Of a DNA stretch of 64,000 nucleotides, positions 8,536 to 16,786 are shown piece by piece. The position numbers were made by a program, and so were the translations under genes. Location of the stretch: the NCBI GenBank assembly GCA_964646605.1, contig CAZYEX010000082.1:1-64000 (forward strand). The letters are read 5' to 3'. The notes beneath the pieces were generated by a model, which saw only the letters and a program-made list of their open reading frames with translations, searched no databases and was not told the DNA's origin. This DNA is from SBAX01 sp964646605. GTDB taxonomy: Bacteria; Planctomycetota; Phycisphaerae; UBA1845. How positions within the stretch are numbered: position 1 is the first letter of the stretch; each line of letters starts with the position of its first letter.

Positions 8536-9519
8536 TTATCCAGCCGACAGCCACCGGGCGGCGTCTTTGGCGAAGTAGGTGATGACGGCGTCGGCGCCGG
8601 CGCGTTTGACGGAGGTAAGCGTTTCCAAGGCCGCGTCGCGTTCGTTGATCCAACCTTGCGCCGCGGCGGCCTTGATGCAGCTATACTCGCCGCTGACCTG
8701 ATACGCGAAAAGCGGAACCTCGGGCAGGGCGTCGCGGACATGGCGGATCACGTCGAGATAAGGCAGCGCGGGTTTGACCATGATGGCGTCGGCGCCTTCG
8801 TCTGCGTCGAGCCTGGCTTCGGCGAGGGCTTCGCGGGCGTTGGCGGGGTCCATTTGATACGAGCGGCGGTCACCGAACGCGGGTTTGGAATCCGCGGCCT
8901 CTCGAAACGGTCCGTAGAACGACGAGGCGTATTTCACGGAATAAGAGAGAATTCCCACCTCGGTAAGCCCAACGTCGTCCAATCCCCGGCGGATCGCGGC
9001 CACCTGACCGTCCATCATGGCGCTGGGGGCGACGAGGTCGGCGCCCGCGCGGGCGTGAGCGACGGCCATGCGGGTCAGCGATTGCAGCGTCTCGTCATTG
9101 CGAATGCGACCGTCGGAGACGGTCCCACAATGACCGTGGTCGGTGTACGAACACAGGCACACGTCGGTGATGACCGCCAGACGGTCGGTCGCCTTTTTGA
9201 TCCGCTCGATGGCGCGGGCCACGACCCCCGTCGGCACAAACGCCTCCGATCCCCCGGCATCTTTCTTGGCCGGCACGCCGAAGAGCAGGACTGAAGTCAC
9301 TCCCACCGACAGCAACTCTTCGATCTCGCGGTCGAGTTCGGCAAGCCTCAGCCGGGCGACTCCGGGCATGGAGGGAACCGGTCCCGCGGGGGCGCCCTCC
9401 TCGGCCACGAACAGCGGGTAGACGAAATCCTGCGGGGACAATCGCGTCTCACGGCGTAAGGCGCGGATCGCCGCCGAGGCCCGCATACGGCGCATTCGGC
9501 GCACGGGAAACTCACTCAT
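8536..9519 (-). CDS. hemB: Delta-aminolevulinic acid dehydratase (porphobilinogen synthase)
   Basis: A 327-residue enzyme that joins two 5-aminolevulinate molecules into porphobilinogen. Schiff-base lysines are K196 (SVKYASSFYGPFR) and K249 (AIMVKPALPY). The metal site VCLCSYTDHGHCG supplies Cys121, Cys123 and Cys131, so this is the zinc-dependent type. The start is the ATG of MSEFPVRRMRRMR, which overlaps the stop of cobA/hemD by four bases. A longer frame has a low-complexity Arg/Gly N-terminus that does not match the family. In context the product feeds siroheme, heme and B12 synthesis. Confidence 0.96.
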   Translation of the reverse strand: MSEFPVRRMRRMRASAAIRALRRETRLSPQDFVYPLFVAEEGAPAGPVPSMPGVARLRLAELDREIEELLSVGVTSVLLFGVPAKKDAGGSEAFVPTGVVARAIERIKKATDRLAVITDVCLCSYTDHGHCGTVSDGRIRNDETLQSLTRMAVAHARAGADLVAPSAMMDGQVAAIRRGLDDVGLTEVGILSYSVKYASSFYGPFREAADSKPAFGDRRSYQMDPANAREALAEARLDADEGADAIMVKPALPYLDVIRHVRDALPEVPLFAYQVSGEYSCIKAAAAQGWINERDAALETLTSVKRAGADAVITYFAKDAARWLSAG

Positions 9520-11024
9520 GCACCCACCTCCACGGCGCGCATGTATTCTTCGAGCGCCCGCACCAGCCCCTCGCTGCTGTGATCTTCGGCGACGACCTGC
9601 GGGCCAAGCCCGAGCTGTGCGGCTTTGGAGGCCGTCGTCGGACCGATGCATGCGATCACTGCGTCCCCAGGGGGCAATCCCAACTCGACAAAGCGCGCCA
9701 CGGCGGACGGGCTGAAGAACAAAATAGCGTCGACGCCGCCTTCGATTGCGGCGTGTGTGACGCGCGGGGGCGTGGCCCCGAGCGTGCGATAGACCACGAC
9801 CTCATCCGTCTCGATTCCGGCTTCGCGTAGGGCCTTGGCGGGCGAACGGAGGGCGAGGTCGCCTTGAGGCAACAGCACCCGCCGCACGGCGAGTCCTGCC
9901 TGAGAAACTAGCGTTTCGGCCAGTCCCGCGGCGCTGTGCGTGGCGGCGACAAGATGGGCCTGAACACCGAAACGGGCGAGGGCGCGGGCGGTGGTGGGCC
10001 CCACGGCGGCGAGTCGGCACGGCGCCAGGGCCCGCGCGTCCAGGTTCGCCGCTCGGAGGCTTTTCCAGAAACCCCGAACGCCGTGCATCGACGTAAAGGC
10101 GATCCACGAGTAGCGGTTCAGATTCGCCAGCGCCGCCTGCAAAGTCGCGCTGGGCGGCGGATAGACGATCCGAATCATCGGGGCGCAGATCACGTTCGCG
10201 CCCGCGGCGGTGAGGCGGAACTGAAGTTCACGCGACGAGGAACGCGGGCGCGTGACGACCACGCGCTTGCCCGACAACGATGAACCAGCACCTTGTTCGC
10301 TCGTCGCGTCAAGCGCCGCGGTTTCGCCGACGACGGTGACCATGGGCGCCGACAGACCGGCGCGTTCGACGGCTTCCACCAGCGTCCCCAGCGTCGCACG
10401 GACGACCTGTTGACCCGGAAGGGTCGCCTGTTCGATGCAGGCCGCGGGCGTGTCCGGATTCTTGCCGGCTTCAAGCAACGCGCGGGCAACCGATGCCAGT
10501 TTCGCGCGCCCCATGAGAATGACGACGGTATCGAGTTTGGCCACGGCAGCGAAGTCCGCCGGCTGATCGTCCGCGGTCTGGGCCGTAACGATGGCGACGG
10601 ATTGGGCGAGTCCACGGGCGGTGAGCGGGATTCCCGCGGCGAGGGGAGCGGCGAGGGCGCTGCTGATCCCGGGAACGACGACGCATTCTACGCCCGCTCG
10701 GCGACAGGCCTCGAACTCTTCGTATCCCCGTCCGAAGACGAACGGGTCGCCGCCTTTGAGACGCACCACGCAAAGACCCCGCCGGGCGCGATTCACCAGT
10801 AGTTCGTGGATTTCGTCCTGCGCGGCGCGAGGAGCACCGGGCGACTTACCCACGTCGATGATCTCGGCCTCGCGGCGAGCGAGGAGCAACAACTCCGCGC
10901 CGATCAAGCGGTCGTGGACGACGACGTCGGCGGAGCGGAGCAACTCTCGGCCACGCACGGTGATGAGCCTGGGATCACCCGGCCCGGCGCCGACCAGATA
11001 CACGATGCCGCGTGGAGGGCTCAT
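9516..11024 (-). CDS. cobA-hemD: Uroporphyrinogen-III C-methyltransferase / uroporphyrinogen-III synthase fusion
   Basis: A 502-residue bifunctional protein. Residues 1 to about 245 are the SUMT (CobA) domain: VYLVGAGPGDPRLITVRG at the start, the VVRLKGGDPFVFGRG motif and GISSALAAPLAAGIPLTARG. This domain methylates uroporphyrinogen III to precorrin-2 using SAM. Residues 250-495 are the HemD domain with GKRVVVTRP, FTSMHGVRGFW and FFSPSAVARF, which closes hydroxymethylbilane to uroporphyrinogen III. ATGA overlaps link it to both neighbours. Together with CbiX it supplies siroheme to the sulfite reductase upstream. No precorrin-2 dehydrogenase and no hemC is seen in the window. Confidence 0.95.
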   Translation of the reverse strand: MSPPRGIVYLVGAGPGDPRLITVRGRELLRSADVVVHDRLIGAELLLLARREAEIIDVGKSPGAPRAAQDEIHELLVNRARRGLCVVRLKGGDPFVFGRGYEEFEACRRAGVECVVVPGISSALAAPLAAGIPLTARGLAQSVAIVTAQTADDQPADFAAVAKLDTVVILMGRAKLASVARALLEAGKNPDTPAACIEQATLPGQQVVRATLGTLVEAVERAGLSAPMVTVVGETAALDATSEQGAGSSLSGKRVVVTRPRSSSRELQFRLTAAGANVICAPMIRIVYPPPSATLQAALANLNRYSWIAFTSMHGVRGFWKSLRAANLDARALAPCRLAAVGPTTARALARFGVQAHLVAATHSAAGLAETLVSQAGLAVRRVLLPQGDLALRSPAKALREAGIETDEVVVYRTLGATPPRVTHAAIEGGVDAILFFSPSAVARFVELGLPPGDAVIACIGPTTASKAAQLGLGPQVVAEDHSSEGLVRALEEYMRAVEVGA

Positions 11025-11875
11025 GAATCCACCGCTGCCGTGGCAGGAAGTTCAAAGTGCGAAGTTCGAAGTTCGAAAAGATCGTCGGTCGCCATCCTGT
11101 CTTCGAACTTCGAACTTTGAACTTCGAACTTCGCGAGGTCCAGGATGATCTCGATGACGCCCGCATCCGTCCCCACCGCCGCGTCGCAGATAACCAAGCG
11201 ATCGCCGACTCGCCCGACGAAGGGCGGCGAGGCGTCGCGTCCGACGGTCAATCCCAAGCGCACGGGGATGTCCACGGTGGCATGCGGGCCGCCGCTGATG
11301 AGGAAGGGGATCACCACGACGGCAGGCTGATCCGCGACGCGAAGGATCGATTCCACGCCCGGCTCCTCGTCGAGGAAGGCGGATAAAACTTGGCCGAAGT
11401 CGTTGCGGCGATCCAGGGCGGCCGCCAGTCGTTCCGTGGCACGGCGGCTGCCTGCGTGCCGGACCGTACCGTGGCCGACGACCGCGAGGCAGGTTCGCCG
11501 TGCGTTCAGATCGTACGTGCGCACCATCTCACTCGCCCGCCGAGCGACAAGTTCCACCATCCGCGGGTGCGCTCCCACGGGAGGGGTGATGCGGAGCCGC
11601 AGATTGCCGAAACGGGCATGGCGGGCAAGCTCGTGGGGGAGGACCACATCGCTGAAATGCCCTTCGCTGGTCATGACCGGCACCACGATCACGTCGTCGG
11701 ACGCAAGTTCGTCCAGCACTTGTGCGAATCCCGGTCGTCCGTGGTGAAACGCTACGGCAACCTCGTCGAAGACCTCTCGCCCGGCGATGCGATCGGCCAT
11801 GGCGCGAAGCGACGCATTCGTCGTCGGTTCGACGCGCGAACCGTGCGCCGCCAGGATGAGGGCCACGCCGCTCAA
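11021..11875 (-). CDS. cbiX: CbiX-type sirohydrochlorin chelatase
   Basis: About 284 residues. The preferred start is TTG at 11875, whose TTGA overlaps the hemA stop. GTG at 11866 is the alternative. Two CbiX-like halves are visible: LILAAHGSR with EGHFSDVVLPHEL, then VVGHGTVRHAGSR with PFLISGGPHATVDIP. The paired histidines are typical of the two-domain chelatase that inserts Fe2+ or Co2+ into sirohydrochlorin. Next to sulfite reductase, iron for siroheme is the likely metal. The last 35 or so residues (KFEVQSSKFEDR onward) are not family sequence. They come from a low-complexity aagttcgaa repeat that has run into the reading frame. Confidence 0.88.
   Translation of the reverse strand: MSGVALILAAHGSRVEPTTNASLRAMADRIAGREVFDEVAVAFHHGRPGFAQVLDELASDDVIVVPVMTSEGHFSDVVLPHELARHARFGNLRLRITPPVGAHPRMVELVARRASEMVRTYDLNARRTCLAVVGHGTVRHAGSRRATERLAAALDRRNDFGQVLSAFLDEEPGVESILRVADQPAVVVIPFLISGGPHATVDIPVRLGLTVGRDASPPFVGRVGDRLVICDAAVGTDAGVIEIILDLAKFEVQSSKFEDRMATDDLFELRTSHFELPATAAVDS
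11048..11135. repeat. Inverted, iterated aagttcgaa repeat inside the 3' end of cbiX
   Basis: Iterations of gaagttcgaagttcgaa at 11058-11077 are mirrored by cttcgaacttcgaactttg from about 11100. Together they form a long potential hairpin. It encodes the SSKFE/ELRTSHFEL-type tail of CbiX. Such text-like iterations recur elsewhere in the window at gene edges. Confidence 0.6.
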
Positions 11876-13008
11876 GCAACCGCCTCCGCTTTGAGACGCA
11901 CGATCCGTTCGTGCAGGGCGTGCTTGTCGCATCGCCCACCGTTTTTTTCCGCCTCTTGGCATAAACGGGCGATCATCGGGGCCACCCGCCGCTCGCGACG
12001 CCATGCAAGAAAGCGCTCCAACTCCTCCTGGACTACGCCGCTCGCGCCGAGTGCCGAATCTGGACCCAAAGCGGGCGCGACGGCCCCCCTCCCCACGATT
12101 ATGGACGGCGCACTCACCAGTTCGTCCAAATGTGTCAGGCGCACGTTCGGCAGGCGAGTCACGAAGGGATCGACGTTCCGAGGAACGGAAAGGTCGATCA
12201 AGCGCAGCGTCGAGCACCGAGCCCCGCTCACCACCGCGGCGTCGATCAGATAGGTCGGTGCGGTCGTGCAGGTGATCGCCACGTCGGCGTCGCCGAGGAC
12301 CGTACGTAAGTTCACCAGCGGCTCAAAACGGGCCTGCACACGCCCGGCGAGTTCGGCGCCGTCGTGTTCGTTTCGACCGACGATAACCAGCCGCTCCGCG
12401 CGACGCCGGGAGACTTCCGCGGCGACCACCTCAGCCAGTCGCCCGGTGCCCACGACTACCACATGGCTCTGCCGCAGGTCCAGGCCTTGGGCGGTCAGGG
12501 CGTCGAGGGCGATGGTGGCGATGGATCGGCAACCGACGCTAAGCGCCGTCTCGTGGCGAACGCGCTTGCCCGTGCGGATCGCGCTTCGCCCCAGCATGGA
12601 CAACTCCGCGTCCAGGGCATTCATGCCCGACGCCAACTGAAAGGCATCGCGAACCTGGCCGAGAATCTGACTTTCACCGACGATGCGCGATTCGAGTCCC
12701 GCCGCCACACGTAGAAGATGTCCCGCCGTCGCCTCTTCCTGCGACGTTCGCAAATGTCGTTCGAGCAAGGCTGCGGGGACGTGAAACCATTGTGAAAGCA
12801 AAGCCGACCAGTGCGTCGGATCCGTTCGCGTCGTCGTGGCGTAAACCTCGAAGCGTTCGCAAGTGCAAAGAACCAAACGACCATCGGCCATCGTGCCCAG
12901 TCGAGCAAGCATGGTCCGCTGTTTCTCCGCGTCCGCCCGCACGTTCTCACGGACGCAAAGCGGAGCGCTCTGGTGGGTCAAACCGACGTAGAAAAGCGTG
13001 GGTTTCAC
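11872..13008 (-). CDS. hemA: Glutamyl-tRNA reductase
   Basis: A 378-residue enzyme that reduces glutamyl-tRNA to glutamate-1-semialdehyde, the first committed step to tetrapyrroles. The catalytic cysteine is Cys50 in LVLCTCERFEVYA. GESQILGQVRDAF and the HVVVVGTGRLAEVVA NADPH-binding loop follow. The start is GTG at 13008, whose GTGA overlaps the sulfite reductase stop. A longer open frame upstream is a shadow of that gene. It is shorter than the usual 420 residues because the C-terminal dimerisation helix is reduced. Placing hemA directly behind sulfite reductase ties tetrapyrrole supply to siroheme demand. Confidence 0.93.
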   Translation of the reverse strand: MKPTLFYVGLTHQSAPLCVRENVRADAEKQRTMLARLGTMADGRLVLCTCERFEVYATTTRTDPTHWSALLSQWFHVPAALLERHLRTSQEEATAGHLLRVAAGLESRIVGESQILGQVRDAFQLASGMNALDAELSMLGRSAIRTGKRVRHETALSVGCRSIATIALDALTAQGLDLRQSHVVVVGTGRLAEVVAAEVSRRRAERLVIVGRNEHDGAELAGRVQARFEPLVNLRTVLGDADVAITCTTAPTYLIDAAVVSGARCSTLRLIDLSVPRNVDPFVTRLPNVRLTHLDELVSAPSIIVGRGAVAPALGPDSALGASGVVQEELERFLAWRRERRVAPMIARLCQEAEKNGGRCDKHALHERIVRLKAEAVA

Positions 13009-14741
13009 CGGTTGATTTCCACCTGAACGAGCTCGCGGGTCGGCGTTTCGCGCCCCGTAATCTGCTGCCGCGGGGCCGAGCGACGCAGCAACCGTTGGTA
13101 GTAGTCGCTCAGCGATTCGCCGTTGTGCCGATTCTTCGCCCAACCGGCGAGCAAGGGCCGCAGGGTGGGCACGAGGTTCTCGGTGGCCACGTCGGCGGCG
13201 TAGAGGTCCACCACGCGGTCTCCCTCCATGCCGCCGCCCACGTACACATGATAGACGTCGGGACGGCGACCGACGAAGGCGATGTCGGCCGTGTAGGGAC
13301 GAGCGCATCCGTTGGGACAACCGGTCATCCGCAGGGTGATGGGCTCGTCGCGCATGCCCAGGGTCGTCAGCTCGGCCTCGAACGCGTCCACGACCGAAGG
13401 CATGAGTCGCTCCGATTCGGACATGGCCAACCCGCAGGTCGGAAGCGCCGGACAGGCCATCGAATAGCGCCGCGCCGCGGACAGTTGCGCCGCGGGAACA
13501 ACTCCATGTCGCATCAGAATGGCTTCGACATCGTCGAGGGCGGCTTGCGGCAATCCCGTCAAAAGGACATTCTGATGCGGCGTCAGCGTCAGACCCGGGC
13601 GATGCTTCTGAACGATCTCGCGCAAGGCCGTCTTGATCCTGCGTCCCTCGCGGTCGATGATCCGCCCGTTCTCGATGAACATCCCATAGAACCACGTCCC
13701 ATTGTCCTGCGGGAAGCGGCCCATGTGGTCGTGAAAAACGGGCCGCGGAAGCGGATGCCATTCGTGCAAGTCGAACAACGCCCGCCGGCGGAACTCGTCG
13801 CGGAACCACTCGATGCCCCGCTCGTTGATCACGTATTTGATGCGCGCATGGCGGCGATCGCCGCGGTTGCCGAAGTCGCGAAAAATGGCCGCCGTGGTGC
13901 GGATCGCCTCCACCGCGTCATCCACCCCCACGAAACCCACTTCTTCCGCCAGCCGGGCGACGGTATCCGCCTTCCCGTGGGTCATCCCCAATCCGCCGCC
14001 TGTCAGAACATTGAACCCAACGAGCCTCTCCCCCTCCGTGACCGCGATCAACCCCGCATCCATGTTGTAGACGTCGACGCAGTTGTCGTCCGCCAGCGCG
14101 ATGGCCGTCTTGAACTTTCGCGGAAGGTACGTATCGCCGTAGAAGGGTTCCTCCTGCTCGGTGGAGACCGCCTTTTCGCCGTCGAGCCAAATCTCGAAAT
14201 ACGCCCGCGTGGCCGGTCGTAGTTGCACGGCGATCTCGCGGGCCAATTGTCGAATGGTGCGATGGGCTTCGTCGTGAAGCGGGGCGGGGCAGGCCATCAC
14301 GTTCCGCTCCACATCGCCGCAGGCCGACAGCGTGGTGAGCAGCGTATGGTTGATCCCCGCGATCGCCGACTTGAGGTTCCTCATGATGACCCCGTGTAAC
14401 TGGAACCCTTGGCGGGTAGTGACACGAAGCGAATGGTTGGCGAACTCGTCGGCCAGCACGTCCATGGCCAAGTATTGGTCGGCCGTGACCACTCCCGCGG
14501 GGATGGCGCAGCGGATCATGAACGAGTAGGCTTCCTCGATCCCCTGCTTGCGCCGCTCGTGCCGCGCGTCGCGATCGTCTTGTTGATAGGTGCCGTGGAA
14601 CTTCAGCAGCCCCTTGTCGTCACCCTCGAAGTGCGACCCACCCGCGGCCAGCGTTTTGGCGATCGTCCCACGCAGGTGCCGACTGTTCTTCTTGGCGGCC
14701 TCGACCTTGGAATCGCCCTTACCCTCCGGTTCATCCGCCAT
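13005..14741 (-). CDS. sir: Assimilatory sulfite reductase hemoprotein
   Basis: A 578-residue siroheme and [4Fe-4S] enzyme reducing sulfite to sulfide with six electrons, probably from ferredoxin. The cluster ligands are Cys430 and Cys436 (CPALPTC) and Cys475 and Cys479 (CPNGC). The two ferredoxin-like repeats with RVTTRQGFQLHGV and LTPHQNVLLTGLP are present. ATG at 14741 has GGAGG about 8 bases upstream and gives MADEPEGKGDSKVEAAKKNSRH. A longer frame (to 14921) runs through intergenic repeats and a cysH fossil. In the tetrapyrrole-sulfur operon it is both the consumer of siroheme and the step after CysH. The N-terminal 25 residues have a degraded copy at 16577-16684. Confidence 0.95.
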   Translation of the reverse strand: MADEPEGKGDSKVEAAKKNSRHLRGTIAKTLAAGGSHFEGDDKGLLKFHGTYQQDDRDARHERRKQGIEEAYSFMIRCAIPAGVVTADQYLAMDVLADEFANHSLRVTTRQGFQLHGVIMRNLKSAIAGINHTLLTTLSACGDVERNVMACPAPLHDEAHRTIRQLAREIAVQLRPATRAYFEIWLDGEKAVSTEQEEPFYGDTYLPRKFKTAIALADDNCVDVYNMDAGLIAVTEGERLVGFNVLTGGGLGMTHGKADTVARLAEEVGFVGVDDAVEAIRTTAAIFRDFGNRGDRRHARIKYVINERGIEWFRDEFRRRALFDLHEWHPLPRPVFHDHMGRFPQDNGTWFYGMFIENGRIIDREGRRIKTALREIVQKHRPGLTLTPHQNVLLTGLPQAALDDVEAILMRHGVVPAAQLSAARRYSMACPALPTCGLAMSESERLMPSVVDAFEAELTTLGMRDEPITLRMTGCPNGCARPYTADIAFVGRRPDVYHVYVGGGMEGDRVVDLYAADVATENLVPTLRPLLAGWAKNRHNGESLSDYYQRLLRRSAPRQQITGRETPTRELVQVEINR

Positions 14742-14762
14742 CGGAATGCCTCCGTCCTTTCC

Positions 14763-14820
14763 GAACCCCAAGCGCCAGCGCGGGGTCTTGACCCGTCGCT
14801 TGCGCTCCGGGTTCGGAAAA
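14763..14820. repeat. Dispersed gaaccccaagcgc repeat in hairpin form
   Basis: ccgaaccccaagcgccagcg is followed about 25 bases later by cgcttgcgctccgggttcgg, so the two copies form an inverted pair just upstream of the sulfite reductase ribosome binding site. A text-like aatcggcaatcgaaaatcg run follows at 14838-14864. Confidence 0.5.
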
Positions 14821-14875
14821 CTCTGTGTCACACCCCAATCGGCAATCGAAAATCGACAATCGTCAAGCTCCGAGA

Positions 14876-14915
14876 TTCCCGCTCCGCCGTGCAGTCCGCA
14901 TTCGGTTTTCTCCGA
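14876..14915 (-). pseudogene. Fossil copy of the cysH 3' end
   Basis: On the minus strand this reads SEKTECGLHGGAGI, the same codons as the catalytic C-terminus of CysH at 18671-18710, with only a few base differences. It sits between gene A and sulfite reductase. The stop codon after GI has been lost. It marks an old cysH-sulfite reductase junction. Confidence 0.8.
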
Positions 14916-14921
14916 TCGCAC

Positions 14922-16574
14922 TCATCGCGGCCCCACTGCGATGAAATGGAAGGGCGTATCCCCAAAAGCTAACGTGTTATCGAACGTTCTCAAGTCGCAC
15001 GTGTTGCCGGTGATGCCGACAGGCACGATGAACTGGGCATCTGACGTCTCGAAATTAAAGTGCACCATGGCCGTGACGCTTGGCGGGGTCGGAAATGGTG
15101 TGGTGAACGTAATAATGTACCTGCCCACTTCGGGATTCGCCACGTCGAACCCGCTCCCTTCAATGATGCCTCCCCTCTCGTTCACCGTGCCGCGGACAAT
15201 ACGCAGATTCTCTTCGCCGGCTGGCGCGAAAAACTCACCACTGGCTCCCAGTTTGATGTCGCCGCGGACGTCCAGCCTGGCCTGTGGTACGGATGTGCCG
15301 ATGCCGACCCTTCCGTCGTTCTTCGCGGTGACGGCCGCTCCTGCATTGGTATAGAGGTGGACGTCGCCGGTGTCGGAGGCCAGATACACGCTGCTGTCAT
15401 CACCGCGTGCGTCCCCGACATACCCGATGAGGGTTTGATTGGCGTCATAGAAACCCACCCACGCGGAGTTTTCAGGCCCGACAAATGGGCCCTCGATGTG
15501 CAGCCCTTCGCCAGGTCCTTTGACATGAATTCTCGCTTGCGGAGTCTTCGTACCGATCCCAACGTCGCCATCGTCGGTCACGACGATCCCACGCGTTTGC
15601 AGGGCATACGGGGTCGGCGTGAGCGGTTGGCGCGGGGTCAACGTCGTGAATGTATCGGGCGCATCGTCGTGGTCGTGGACTTCGACCTCTAGCCATCGGG
15701 CGTTGCCGTTGAACGCGTCCTGTCCGAAGTCAAGTTCAACGCTGAACAGACCGTTGGCGATTTCGATAGCGTTGATCGTCAACGTACTTCCGATTTGGCT
15801 CGACGGATCCACCCCGGTGGGGTTGAGCCACAGAGAAAACCGAGCGTCGATCGGGCCGTTGAGCGGGAACCCGGCACGTTTGAGTTGCCCTTGGTAGGTG
15901 AAGGCCGTAGGCATGGCGACGGGACATTCATCACCGCAGATCGACTCGCGTCCCTGGTACACGCCGCCGAACTGCAAGCATGATCCGGGCCCCGTTTGAA
16001 TACAGGTCTTATCCGCAAGACAGCAGGCACCCGTGCAGACAGACGTCGGACAGGTCGCCGCCAACCCCAAGAACTCTCCGGACTGAACCTGCACACAGCC
16101 CGGCTCATTTGTTTCGGCGCATGTTCCGTCGGGCAGACAGCATGCCCCCTTGCAGTCCACGGTACCGCAGGCCGACCCCAGCCCCTGGAAGTTGTTCGGT
16201 GACACGCACGCCGCTTCGTTGGACAGAAGACAGGTTCCGTTGGCACGGCAGCACGCCCCGCCGCAGACGACGTCAGCGCACAGGGTTCCGAAGCCCTCGA
16301 ACGTACCCGACGAGGCCAAGCAAAGTTGTGGAGTCACAAATGCACAGTTTCCGTTCGGCCCGCAGCAGGCGCCGGAGCAAACAACGTTGTCGCAGGTGGC
16401 GTGGCGAGAATCAGGCACACCGCCCTGCGCTATGCAAACAATGGGTTCCCGGACCGCGCAGTTCCCATTGGGCAGACAACAGGCCCTGGTGAGCTGCGCG
16501 TCCGCCACCTTTACCGACGCCAGCAAAACGACGGCGACGATAAACCGTTCCGTTCGACATCCGATACTCGACAT
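14922..16574 (-). CDS. Secreted Cys-rich repeat / tail-fibre-like protein (gene A)
   Basis: A 550-residue exported protein. Residues 1-26 are a signal peptide starting MSSIGCRTER. Then come five units of about 36 residues, each with six cysteines, of the form GACCLPDGTC...C...GxFxGL...C....C. From about residue 225 the sequence is FTYQGQLKRAGFPLNG, a beta-rich domain, then two DDGDVGIGT/DGRVGIGT repeats like those in trimeric tail-fibre and adhesin stalks. No catalytic motif and no S74-type chaperone is evident. It is a tandem paralogue of gene B and sits inside a sulfur-assimilation operon without an obvious link to that pathway. A Cys-rich product would be sensitive to cysteine supply, but that is only a thought. 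Confidence 0.85.
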   Translation of the reverse strand: MSSIGCRTERFIVAVVLLASVKVADAQLTRACCLPNGNCAVREPIVCIAQGGVPDSRHATCDNVVCSGACCGPNGNCAFVTPQLCLASSGTFEGFGTLCADVVCGGACCRANGTCLLSNEAACVSPNNFQGLGSACGTVDCKGACCLPDGTCAETNEPGCVQVQSGEFLGLAATCPTSVCTGACCLADKTCIQTGPGSCLQFGGVYQGRESICGDECPVAMPTAFTYQGQLKRAGFPLNGPIDARFSLWLNPTGVDPSSQIGSTLTINAIEIANGLFSVELDFGQDAFNGNARWLEVEVHDHDDAPDTFTTLTPRQPLTPTPYALQTRGIVVTDDGDVGIGTKTPQARIHVKGPGEGLHIEGPFVGPENSAWVGFYDANQTLIGYVGDARGDDSSVYLASDTGDVHLYTNAGAAVTAKNDGRVGIGTSVPQARLDVRGDIKLGASGEFFAPAGEENLRIVRGTVNERGGIIEGSGFDVANPEVGRYIITFTTPFPTPPSVTAMVHFNFETSDAQFIVPVGITGNTCDLRTFDNTLAFGDTPFHFIAVGPR

Positions 16575-16576
16575 TC

Positions 16577-16684
16577 TCAATCTCCTAATCCCGCTCCGCC
16601 GTGCAGACCGCAATGACGGCTAGTGCGTTTTGTGACCTCGGCCTTGGAATCGCCTTTTTCAGGTTTGTCGATGTCTTCAACCAT
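16577..16684 (-). pseudogene. Fossil fusion of sulfite reductase N-terminus to CysH C-terminus
   Basis: A 35-codon frame starting with ATG at 16684, with AGGA 6 bases upstream, ending two bases before gene A's ATG. Residues 1-24 (MVEDIDKPEKGDSKAEVTKR...TSRH) align with the first 22 residues of the sulfite reductase (GDSKVEAAKKNSRH). They are joined directly to CGLHGGAG, the CysH C-terminus. This is what remains after a duplicated copy of the reductase and the next cysH copy recombined and lost everything between. It could still be translated, but a function is not indicated. Confidence 0.75.
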
Positions 16685-16786
16685 GATACTTGGTCCTGTA
16701 TTCTCCGAGGTCCTCCAGTTCCTCGCGCCCGGAGAGATTAACGCGGTAATCGATCGCCCATCGTGCGGGTCGTGAAATCACGTTTC

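Noticed and set aside
12792..14222. A 476-codon plus-strand open frame
   Set aside because: Antisense shadow of hemA and sulfite reductase.
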